A stretch of DNA of 12,948 nt, from assembly GCA_937910255.1 (NCBI GenBank), contig CALEOQ010000550.1:1-12948 (forward strand), in the 5' to 3' direction. Shown one piece after another: positions 1-5,949 of the stretch. Position numbers and translations under genes: made by a program. Each line of letters opens with the position of its first letter. The first letter of the stretch is position 1. The stretch is from an uncultured Caulobacteraceae bacterium (GTDB lineage Bacteria > Pseudomonadota > Alphaproteobacteria > Caulobacterales > Caulobacteraceae). The notes beneath the pieces are model-generated. The model saw nothing but the letters and a program-made list of their open reading frames with translations, did not search any database and was not told the origin of the DNA.

Positions 1-70
1 GGATGAGGCGTGGCGGGAAGCGGTGCAATCGGGCCGTGCGGGTTGTGTTGTAGTTTTTTTTTTTTTTTTT
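1..70. other. Non-genomic read tail: noise plus poly-T run
   Basis: Bases 54-70 are 17 consecutive T, directly outside the P7 adapter. Read outward on the minus strand this is adapter followed by poly-A, the usual result of an Illumina read that has run off the end of a short library molecule. Bases 1-53 beyond it match nothing I recognise and are probably post-adapter noise. They should not be annotated as genome. Confidence 0.88.
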
Positions 71-134
71 CAACCAGAAGACGGCATACGAGATTACGAC
101 GTGACTGGAGTTCAGACGTGTGCTCTTCCGATCT
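71..134. other. Illumina P7 / TruSeq-type index adapter
   Basis: Bases 71-94 match the 24-nt P7 flow-cell primer with one mismatch (C instead of G at 74). Bases 95-100 (TACGAC, read as index GTCGTA) sit in the index position. Bases 101-134 match the 34-nt read-2 primer site exactly, ending GCTCTTCCGATCT. This is library construct, not chromosome. Its translation gives the familiar contaminant strings SSDVCSSDL (plus strand) and RSEEHTSELQS (minus strand). Confidence 0.98.
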
Positions 135-251
135 GGTGACCTTGGCGCCCATGCGGGCCAGCCACAGGCCGGTCCAGGCGCCCTTGAAGCCGGTGTGGCC
201 GGTCAGCAGGACGCGCTTGCCGGCCCAGAAGCCTGGCTCGGGCCGGCTCAT
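135..251 (-). CDS. rfbG: CDP-glucose 4,6-dehydratase, N-terminal fragment (cut by adapter)
   Basis: The first 39 codons of a CDP-glucose 4,6-dehydratase, an NAD-dependent extended short-chain dehydrogenase that converts CDP-glucose to CDP-4-keto-6-deoxyglucose, the entry point to CDP-dideoxy sugars of O-antigens. The fragment begins MSRPEPGFWAGKRVLLTGHT and continues with GFKG, giving the Rossmann nucleotide-binding motif TGHTGFKG at residues 17-24. The FW-x-GKRV start and the HTGFKG motif are typical of RfbG. Its ATG at 249-251 overlaps the rfbF stop (248-250) as ATGA, so the two are probably translationally coupled. The gene is broken only by the assembly: at base 134 it runs into adapter, and any longer reading frame here is chimeric. 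Normal length is about 350-360 aa, so roughly 90 percent is missing. Identification rests on the motif and on the rfbF neighbour. Confidence 0.9.
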
Positions 252-1021
252 GCCCACTTGCGCCAAGGCGCCTGCCCCGACGCCCACAGGCTCTCCAACT
301 GGTTCTTGTCGCGCAGGGTGTCCATGGCCGCCCAGAAGCCGTCATGGCGATAGGCGATCAGCTCGCCGTCGGCGGCCAGGCCCTCCAGGGGGCCGAGCTC
401 CCAGACGGTGGCGTCATTCTCCACCCGGTCGATCACCGACGGATCAAGGACGAAGAAGCCGCCATTGATCAGGCCGTTGTCGCCGGGGGGCTTCTCCACG
501 AACCGGTCGACCCGGTCGCCGGTCATTTCCAGGGCGCCATAGCGGCCGGGCGGCGCCACGGCGGTCACCGTCGCAGGCTTTCCATGGTCGACATGGAACT
601 TGGCCAGGGCGGCCAGATCCACGTCGGCCACGCCATCGCCATAGGTGAAGAAGAAGGGCTGGCCGGGGTCGAGGAATTCCCGCACCCGCTTCAGCCGGCC
701 GCCGGTCATGGTGTCGGCGCCGGTGTCCACCAGGGTGACCTTCCAAGGTTCATGCTTGGTGGCGTGGTAGTCGATGGCGCGGTTGGCCAGGTCGACGGTG
801 AAGTCGGCGTTGTGCAGGACGTAGTTGGCGAAATACTCCTTCACCACGTAGCCCTTGTAGCCCAGGCACACGACGAACTCGTTGAAGCCGTGGTGCGAGA
901 ACATCTTCATGATGTGCCAGAGGATCGGCCGGCCGCCGACCTCGATCATCGGCTTGGGCCGCAGGTGGCTTTCCTCGGAAATCCGGGTGCCCAGGCCGCC
1001 GGCCAGGATGACGACTTTCAT
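248..1021 (-). CDS. rfbF: Glucose-1-phosphate cytidylyltransferase
   Basis: Converts glucose-1-phosphate and CTP to CDP-glucose and pyrophosphate in the cytoplasm, supplying RfbG for 6-deoxy or dideoxy sugar synthesis. The 257-aa protein is full length for the family. It shows the nucleotidyltransferase signature GGLGTR (residues 8-13) with the following RPKPM lysine (K23), the metal-site segment TYGDGVADV (126-134), the EKP motif (176-178), the INGGFF strand (185-190) and the family-typical GFWAAMDTLRDK (228-239). The ATG at 1021 is preceded by a strong Shine-Dalgarno GGAGGAA about 6 nt upstream. It lies 26 bp downstream of the CmcI-family gene and overlaps rfbG by 4 nt, so the three form one minus-strand operon. 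The rfbF-rfbG pairing is standard in O-antigen loci. UTP- or dTTP-specific relatives are less likely, given the neighbour and these motifs. Confidence 0.96.
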   Translation of the reverse strand: MKVVILAGGLGTRISEESHLRPKPMIEVGGRPILWHIMKMFSHHGFNEFVVCLGYKGYVVKEYFANYVLHNADFTVDLANRAIDYHATKHEPWKVTLVDTGADTMTGGRLKRVREFLDPGQPFFFTYGDGVADVDLAALAKFHVDHGKPATVTAVAPPGRYGALEMTGDRVDRFVEKPPGDNGLINGGFFVLDPSVIDRVENDATVWELGPLEGLAADGELIAYRHDGFWAAMDTLRDKNQLESLWASGQAPWRKWA

Positions 1022-1047
1022 CGCAGTTCCTCCCCCCTGCCTGCGGC

Positions 1048-1815
1048 TCAGGCGATCCGCTTGACGAAGGCGTCGGGCCAGTAGGTCACCCGCGAGTTCA
1101 CCACCCCTTCATTGAAGGGGAAGGTCGGCTCTTCGATGATGAAGCGCTTATCCTCGGCGACGAAGTCGTGAACCGCCTGACGGGGATTGTTCCAGGTCCA
1201 GTCCTCGGCTGTACGGGGGCCGCCCGCCACCTGCTCCATGATCCCGTCGGTGGCGACGATGTAGGAGCCCACCGGCACCATGTCGGCATAGGCGCGCAGT
1301 TCGTCGAGCACATGGCCCTTGGTGTGGTTGGAGTCGAGCACCACCAGCACGGTCTCGCCGGGCTTGATCTGCGCCTTCACCTGCTCGACCACGTCGGGCG
1401 CCGTGGACGAGCCCTCGATCAGCTCGATCCGCTTCTTCATCGGATGGGCCTCGATGGCCGTGCGGTTGTGCGGCCGGATCTCGATGTCGATGCCGATCAC
1501 CCGCCCCTTGTTCATGGCCTCGAACAGGGAGGCGTAGAAGACCAGCGACCCGCCATGGGCCACGCCGGTCTCCACCAACACGTCGGGCTTCAGATCCCAG
1601 ATCACTTCCTGCAGGCGGACCATGTCCTCCGGCAGCTGAATGATCGGCCGGCCCATCCAGGCGAAGGAATAGACGTACTTGGAATCCCAGGTCGCCCGGA
1701 CCCAGGCCTTGGACGCCGCGGCGAAGCCTTCGGCGGTGGAGAGGCTGTGGCGCGTTTCGTTGTCGCCGTCGCGGACGACGACTTCGCCGCGCTCTTCGTC
1801 GATGATGGTGATCAA
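1048..1815 (-). CDS. CmcI / rhamnosyl O-methyltransferase family protein
   Basis: A 255-aa member of the family usually named cephalosporin hydroxylase (Pfam Cephalosporin hydroxylase / RhmI type), which has a class I SAM-methyltransferase fold. In polysaccharide and glycolipid loci such proteins are thought to O-methylate or otherwise modify sugars; true cephalosporin chemistry is not implied. Visible features are the glycine-rich SAM loop VETGVAHGGSLVFYAS (residues 81-96), the acidic strand end VIGIDIEI (106-113), and DSNHTKGHVLDEL (161-173), a hallmark of the family. The start is a TTG at 1813-1815, giving MITIIDEERGEVVV with a weak AAGG 8 nt upstream. No ATG in frame lies closer than position 2025, and that longer frame would overlap the divergent sulfotransferase. 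It is first in the operon with rfbF and rfbG, so its target is probably the same glycan. The fold is confident; the exact reaction is unknown. Confidence 0.86.
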   Translation of the reverse strand: MITIIDEERGEVVVRDGDNETRHSLSTAEGFAAASKAWVRATWDSKYVYSFAWMGRPIIQLPEDMVRLQEVIWDLKPDVLVETGVAHGGSLVFYASLFEAMNKGRVIGIDIEIRPHNRTAIEAHPMKKRIELIEGSSTAPDVVEQVKAQIKPGETVLVVLDSNHTKGHVLDELRAYADMVPVGSYIVATDGIMEQVAGGPRTAEDWTWNNPRQAVHDFVAEDKRFIIEEPTFPFNEGVVNSRVTYWPDAFVKRIA

Positions 1816-1972
1816 GACCCCGACCTTGTATGCCGTTTGCCGCGGGCCGATTTTGGCTCTGGCCCGCCATGTCGATCCCTCATATCGCGTGTCGGCGCCG
1901 CGATGAAGCCGTATCCCGCAATGGGGGCGCCGGCGGCTCGCAGGACCAGGAGCTGAGGGAGGGGAGCAGGGT
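1816..1972. promoter_or_regulatory. Divergent intergenic region between sugar operon and sulfotransferase
   Basis: These 157 bp separate two divergent transcription units, so promoters for both must lie here or in the adjacent coding ends. I could not find a convincing -35/-10 pair on either strand. The only clear element is the plus-strand purine run GGGAGGGGAG (1957-1966), whose GGGGAG serves as Shine-Dalgarno 6 nt before the TTG at 1973. Confidence 0.5.
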
Positions 1973-2719
1973 TTGAAGCCACAGATCGACTTCATCATCG
2001 CCGGCGCCCAGAAGGCCGGCACCACGGCCCTGTTCGACTATCTGGGCGACCACCCGCAGATCGGCCTGTCGGACGTCAAGGAGGTCCACTTCTTCGACGA
2101 TGAGGGCCAGGACTGGCGCGCCCCGGACTACGGCGCCTATCACGCCCATTTCAACCTGGCCGACCGCAGCCGGGTGTGGGGCGAGGCCACGCCTATCTAT
2201 CTCTACTGGAAGGACAGCCTGGCGCGGATCAGGGCCTATAACCCGGGCATCCGGCTGATCGTGCTGCTGCGCGATCCCGTAGCGCGGGCCTATTCCCACT
2301 GGAAGATGGAGTTCGCCCGCGGGGCGGAGACCCATCCCTTCGACTGGTGCGTGCGCGCCGGCCGCCAGCGGCTGTTTGCCGCCGAGCCCTGGGGATTCCA
2401 CCGGGAGTTCAGCTATGTGGAGCGGGGCTATTACGGCGCGCAGATCGAGCACCTGCTGAGCCTGCTTCCCGCCGACCAGCTGCTGGTTCTGCGGGCCGAG
2501 GACCTGGAGGCGAAGCCGGGGCCGGTTCTGGAGACGGTCAGCGCGTTCCTCGGGGTGGACGCCCCGCCGCCGGCCCGGCCGCGGCGGGTGCATGTGGGCC
2601 AGGACATCGCCTATCCCTCGCGCCTGACCCAGGCGGATGAGGCGCTGCTGCGGCGCCTCTACGCCGCCGACATGGCGCGCCTGAAGGCCCTGACCGGACT
2701 TTCCTACGCCTCTGAGTGA
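1973..2719 (+). CDS. PAPS-dependent sulfotransferase (Sulfotransfer_1 / heparan-type)
   Basis: A 248-aa bacterial sulfotransferase predicted to move a sulfuryl group from PAPS onto a carbohydrate hydroxyl or amine. The 5'-phosphosulfate loop is QKAGTTAL (residues 13-20), following the strand FIIAG. The 3'-phosphate site is LLRDPVARAYSHW (98-110), with the canonical Arg100 and Ser108. KEVHFF (36-41) matches the KE-x-x-FF element whose glutamate is the base in N-deacetylase/N-sulfotransferase relatives. There is no signal peptide or membrane segment, so it is cytoplasmic. The start is TTG: no in-frame ATG is close upstream, GGGGAG lies 6 nt before it, and homologues typically begin a few residues before the PAPS loop. 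It is divergent from the sugar operon and 113 bp upstream of the M23 gene on the same strand. The acceptor is unknown; a surface polysaccharide is the contextual guess. Confidence 0.92.
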   Translation: MKPQIDFIIAGAQKAGTTALFDYLGDHPQIGLSDVKEVHFFDDEGQDWRAPDYGAYHAHFNLADRSRVWGEATPIYLYWKDSLARIRAYNPGIRLIVLLRDPVARAYSHWKMEFARGAETHPFDWCVRAGRQRLFAAEPWGFHREFSYVERGYYGAQIEHLLSLLPADQLLVLRAEDLEAKPGPVLETVSAFLGVDAPPPARPRRVHVGQDIAYPSRLTQADEALLRRLYAADMARLKALTGLSYASE

Positions 2720-2832
2720 GCGGCCGTCCGTATCACCACAGCCCATCGGGGCGCGATCGATGAATAGCTCAACTGGAAGCTGGGCGCAGCGGGCGCCACA
2801 CTTCGGTCGAAGCTTTGCGGCAGGACGTTCAG

Positions 2833-3852
2833 ATGCGCCTCTATCACCTTCTCAGAAACTGTTCGGTCGTTGTTGCTGCGCTCGGCGTCATGAGCTGCAG
2901 CGAAGCCCCGTCTGAAAGCCCACGTCCCGCGGATGCCATTGGCCCCGAGCTGGTCCTGCCCGTGGACTGCGTGCTCGGTGAGACCTGCGAAATCCAGAAC
3001 TATGTGGACCGCGATCCCGGCCCCGGGGCCAGGGACTATGCCTGCGCGGCCCGCACCTATCAGGACCACAAGGGCGTCGATATCCGCGTGCCCGACATGG
3101 CCGCTCAACGGGCCGGCGTCGCGGTTCTGGCCGCAGCCCCAGGTCGGGTGGCGCGCCTGCGGGATGGGGTGGCCGACGTCTCGGTGCGGACAACCGGCGT
3201 CTCGGCCGTCGATGGCGTGGAGTGCGGCAACGGCGTCGTCATCGACCACGGCGACGGCTGGGAGAGCCAGTATTGTCACCTGGCCCAGGGCAGCTTGATC
3301 GTGGCGCAGGACGCGGAGGTCCGCGCCGGCCAGCCCATCGCCCGCATCGGCCTGTCGGGTCAGACGGAGTATCCCCACCTCCACTTCACCCTGCGCAAGG
3401 ACGGCCAGGTGGTCGACCCCTTCACGCCGGCAGGCGGCGACGGCTGCGAGGCGGAAGGGTCGATGTGGGTCCCCGAGGTCGCCGAGGCCATGGCCTATAA
3501 GGCCGGCGCCGTGCTCAACACCGGCTTCTCGTCGGGAGCGGTTTCAATGGAGTCGATCGAGGACGCCGCTCTCCCCGCCGCCAGCGCCCACGCGCCGGCG
3601 CTGGTCGCCTATGTGCGCGCCATCGGGCTGGAGGCCGGCGATGTCCAGCACTTGAAGGTCACCGGACCTGATGGCGCGACCGTGGCGGAGACCACCATCG
3701 ATCCGCTGGACGCGCCCAAGGCTCAATACATGCTCTATGCCGGCCGTCGGACGCCGCCTGAGGGCTGGGCGGCCGGGGTCTATGGCGCTGAATATTGGGT
3801 GGAGCGGAACGGAAAGCGCGTTCTGGAGCAGCGCTTCGAGACCGACCTCTGA
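2833..3852 (+). CDS. M23-family metallopeptidase, predicted lipoprotein
   Basis: A 339-aa LytM/M23 peptidase domain protein, the fold of zinc endopeptidases that cut peptidoglycan cross-links. The N-terminus MRLYHLLRNCSVVVAALGVM ends in the lipobox-like VMSC with Cys22, so it is probably lipidated and kept in the periplasm. Zinc and catalytic residues look intact: HKGVD (His79, Asp83), YCHL (His149) and HLH (182-184), with the usual GNGVVIDHGDGW strand before the third histidine. It therefore reads as an active enzyme rather than a degenerate activator. The C-terminal 120 or so residues look like an added beta domain of unknown role. ATG at 2833 was preferred over a TTG at 2815 because AGGA lies 7 nt upstream and it gives a clean signal peptide. 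It may be co-transcribed with the sulfotransferase or have its own promoter. Its function may be envelope remodelling unrelated to the sugars. Confidence 0.9.
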   Translation: MRLYHLLRNCSVVVAALGVMSCSEAPSESPRPADAIGPELVLPVDCVLGETCEIQNYVDRDPGPGARDYACAARTYQDHKGVDIRVPDMAAQRAGVAVLAAAPGRVARLRDGVADVSVRTTGVSAVDGVECGNGVVIDHGDGWESQYCHLAQGSLIVAQDAEVRAGQPIARIGLSGQTEYPHLHFTLRKDGQVVDPFTPAGGDGCEAEGSMWVPEVAEAMAYKAGAVLNTGFSSGAVSMESIEDAALPAASAHAPALVAYVRAIGLEAGDVQHLKVTGPDGATVAETTIDPLDAPKAQYMLYAGRRTPPEGWAAGVYGAEYWVERNGKRVLEQRFETDL

Positions 3853-3887
3853 CTCGGCGGACGCTGGGCCTCAAATTTTGGCTAAAC

Positions 3888-3905
3888 CTGTCGCCCAGGC
3901 GACAG
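3888..3905 (+). terminator. Probable terminator of the M23 gene
   Basis: A perfect 8-bp inverted repeat, CTGTCGCC and GGCGACAG, separated by CA (in practice a 7-bp stem with a 4-nt loop). It lies 35 bp after the M23 stop codon and is followed on the plus strand by the T-rich AGTCTCTTTC. The short interrupted T tract makes it a moderate rather than a strong intrinsic terminator. Confidence 0.55.
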
Positions 3906-3977
3906 AGTCTCTTTCGCAGTGCGGCGGACTAAGCTACAGTTTGATGTCAGCCTTGCTCTCCAGGGCTGTGTCGCATC

Positions 3978-4015
3978 GGCCGGGCCATAGCATCCATGCC
4001 AGCTATGGCCCGGCC
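3978..4015. terminator. 14-bp perfect inverted repeat in convergent gap
   Basis: GGCCGGGCCATAGC (3978-3991) and its exact reverse complement (4002-4015) flank a 10-nt loop. It lies 125 bp past the M23 stop and 51 bp past the glycosyltransferase stop, where a bidirectional terminator would be expected. There is no T tract on either side, so it could instead be Rho-associated, protect a 3' end, or bind a protein as DNA. Confidence 0.5.
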
Positions 4016-4066
4016 TCTTGCCCACCTGCTGACTTTCCCCACTTCACCGCTCTAGGGCTCTGCGTC

Positions 4067-5797
4067 TCAGCGCAGGGCGTCAGCTGCGCCGCCGGCTTCC
4101 GTAGCGTCGCCGTCCAGGGGCGACAGCGCCGCGGGCTGAGCCAGCCTAAGAATGTCGAACTTCATCAACCAAAGCAGCGAGCGCTCCACATAGGGCCGCC
4201 GAGGGGGCAGGATCGTCGCCAGGATGTCGGCGACGCGCGCGCCTTGCGGCGCGCCAGCCAAGGCCAGGGCGAAGACGGCCTGACGTTCGTCTTCGGTGGC
4301 CACGGCCCAGGGTGGGGCGGCCGCGAGGCTGCGCGACAGGATCTTTTGCGCGGCAGGCCAGTCGGACACAGCCCCGGGGCGGAGCCGATCATCGGGCCCC
4401 AGGGCGCGGGTGGGATAGGTGGCGAACAGGGTGAACGGGTCGGTGCGCCGGGGATTGACCCGCCGCCGGGCGAGATCCGGGGGCTCAGGGCTGGCGGCGG
4501 CGCGCCGTTCGGCCAGGTCTCCCCAAAAGGCCTGGTAGCGTGGAATGACATGGCGCCAATCCAGCTCATCGGTGATGCGCTGGCGACCGGCTGCGCCCAT
4601 GCTGGCCCGCAGGTCCGGATTGTCGATCAGGGCGACCAAGGCCTGGGTGGCGGCGGGGACATCCATGGCCGCCATCTGGGCCGCAGCGCCCACATAGGTG
4701 TCGTAGCTCACCCAGCCATTGTCGTGATTAAAGGCCAGGTCCTCGCCCAGGCTTGGGCGCGGGGCGTAGGTGGGAATGCGGAAGCCATCGACCCCGTGGC
4801 GGACGGTATCCCGATAACCATCCCAGTCTGTGACCACGCAGGGCAGGCCCGCGGCCATGGCCTCGGCCGGGGTGAGGCCGAAGGTCTCCTGGATGTTGTC
4901 CGAGAAGGAGATGAACAGATCGGCCGCCGACCAGATGGAGAATCGCGTGCCGGCGTCGCGGCCATCCACCGGGCGATATTCGATACTGGGACAGAAGGCC
5001 CGGGTGGCCGAATGGAAGGCCTCCCAGGCCTCGGGCGTCCGGGCCCAGCCGGAGACGATCCAGTAGACGGGCTTGCCTGTCTGCTGGGCGGCCTGTTCCA
5101 GGGCCATGGCCATCAGGGCAGGGTTCATCTTGGTCTGAGCGCTCAGTCGGCCGACATAGAGGGCGACCACGGCGTCGGTCGGGATGTCGAGACGCGCGCG
5201 CCATGCGGCCCGGGCCGCGGCGTCGAAGGCGAAGTCGGCCCCATTGACCCCCAGGGGGATGGTGGCGAGCTGGGGCTTCGGCAGGCGGGTGGCGCCCAGG
5301 CGGCCCCGCAGATCGTCAGCGATCAGCGCCAGCTGAGCGTCGACACTGGCGCGGACAGCCGCTGACGTGCAGATCAGGCCGTCCCAACTTTCGGTGGGAC
5401 AGGTCAGCAGCTCTTCCAGGGCGGCGATCGCCGGGTGCGTCGCCGTGGTGTGAGTCAGGCCGCAGAGGCTGTAGTGCGCCGGGCCATAGCGGCGGCGCCA
5501 CCAGGATTCCTGTCCGATCGTCGGGCTGGGGATAAAGACGCAGCCGGGGTCCGAAAGGGCTTGGCGGTTGTTTGGCGCGATCCAACGCGCCTGGTGGCGC
5601 AATGGCCCTGCGGCTGAAAGGAGAGCATCGAACGCTTCGTGCGGCTGAATGGCGCCTTTCCAGAAGTGGAAGCCATCAACATCGGCATGCTGAAGGAAAC
5701 CCTTCAGGAAGCTTTCGCCCGCGGAGTGGCGGCCCATTAGCTGCGCCCTGTCGGTCCGGTAGCCGTCGGGATGAATGTAGATGGCCGCGTTACTCAT
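4067..5797 (-). CDS. GT4-type glycosyltransferase with C-terminal extension
   Basis: A 576-aa GT-B retaining glycosyltransferase. The Rossmann donor half shows IPLGVN (about residues 180-185), LYVGRLS (213-219) with the following K in QTKMNP, and the family-defining E-x7-E in QETFGLTPAEAMAAGLP (Glu304 and Glu312), then CVVTDWDGYRDTV. No membrane segments are seen, so it acts at the cytoplasmic face on a nucleotide-sugar. Usual length is 350-420 aa. Here about 140 residues follow the GT-B fold, basic and Pro/Arg-rich at first (PPDLARRRVNPRRTD), then apparently helical; I do not recognise this part. ATG at 5797 (MSNAAIYIHPDGY) was preferred over 5863 because the beta-strand IYIHPDGY is a natural start, though its ribosome site is weak. 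It follows the RTX gene on the same strand but behind a strong terminator. Whether it glycosylates the RTX protein or a lipid-linked glycan is unknown. Confidence 0.87.
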   Translation of the reverse strand: MSNAAIYIHPDGYRTDRAQLMGRHSAGESFLKGFLQHADVDGFHFWKGAIQPHEAFDALLSAAGPLRHQARWIAPNNRQALSDPGCVFIPSPTIGQESWWRRRYGPAHYSLCGLTHTTATHPAIAALEELLTCPTESWDGLICTSAAVRASVDAQLALIADDLRGRLGATRLPKPQLATIPLGVNGADFAFDAAARAAWRARLDIPTDAVVALYVGRLSAQTKMNPALMAMALEQAAQQTGKPVYWIVSGWARTPEAWEAFHSATRAFCPSIEYRPVDGRDAGTRFSIWSAADLFISFSDNIQETFGLTPAEAMAAGLPCVVTDWDGYRDTVRHGVDGFRIPTYAPRPSLGEDLAFNHDNGWVSYDTYVGAAAQMAAMDVPAATQALVALIDNPDLRASMGAAGRQRITDELDWRHVIPRYQAFWGDLAERRAAASPEPPDLARRRVNPRRTDPFTLFATYPTRALGPDDRLRPGAVSDWPAAQKILSRSLAAAPPWAVATEDERQAVFALALAGAPQGARVADILATILPPRRPYVERSLLWLMKFDILRLAQPAALSPLDGDATEAGGAADALR

Positions 5798-5893
5798 ACC
5801 GAAATGGCTTAGCGGCTCCGGCGCGGGGCGCAAGGCCAGCCATGGGACGCGGTCACCACACAACGGCTCGCACGCCTTGGGCGACGCCCATAG

Positions 5894-5923
5894 AAAAGGG
5901 GGCCGCCCCGAAGGGCGGCCCCC
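5894..5923 (-). terminator. Strong rho-independent terminator of the RTX gene
   Basis: On the minus strand, an 11-bp perfect stem GGGGGCCGCCC / GGGCGGCCCCC encloses a TTCG tetraloop (5909-5912 reversed) and runs straight into TTTTCTA. This is a textbook intrinsic terminator with the extra-stable UUCG loop. It begins 26 bp after the RTX stop codon and isolates the RTX message from the glycosyltransferase downstream. Confidence 0.93.
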
Positions 5924-5949
5924 AAAGTCTAGTATCGAAGTTCTCAGGC

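Noticed and set aside
112..345. 77-aa minus-strand frame ending QIGRAHV
   Set aside because: It is out of frame with rfbG and its last residues are translated adapter, a known contaminant signature.
10..468. 152-aa open frame on the plus strand at the left end
   Set aside because: It starts in noise, runs through poly-T (poly-Phe) and translated adapter, then continues antisense to rfbG and rfbF. It is an artefact.
1880..2746. 288-aa open frame on the minus strand
   Set aside because: Antisense to the sulfotransferase, which has intact PAPS motifs; composition typical of a GC-rich shadow frame.
3671..5365. 564-aa open frame on the plus strand
   Set aside because: It overlaps the M23 3' end in another frame and runs antisense to the GT4 gene. 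It has no family features.
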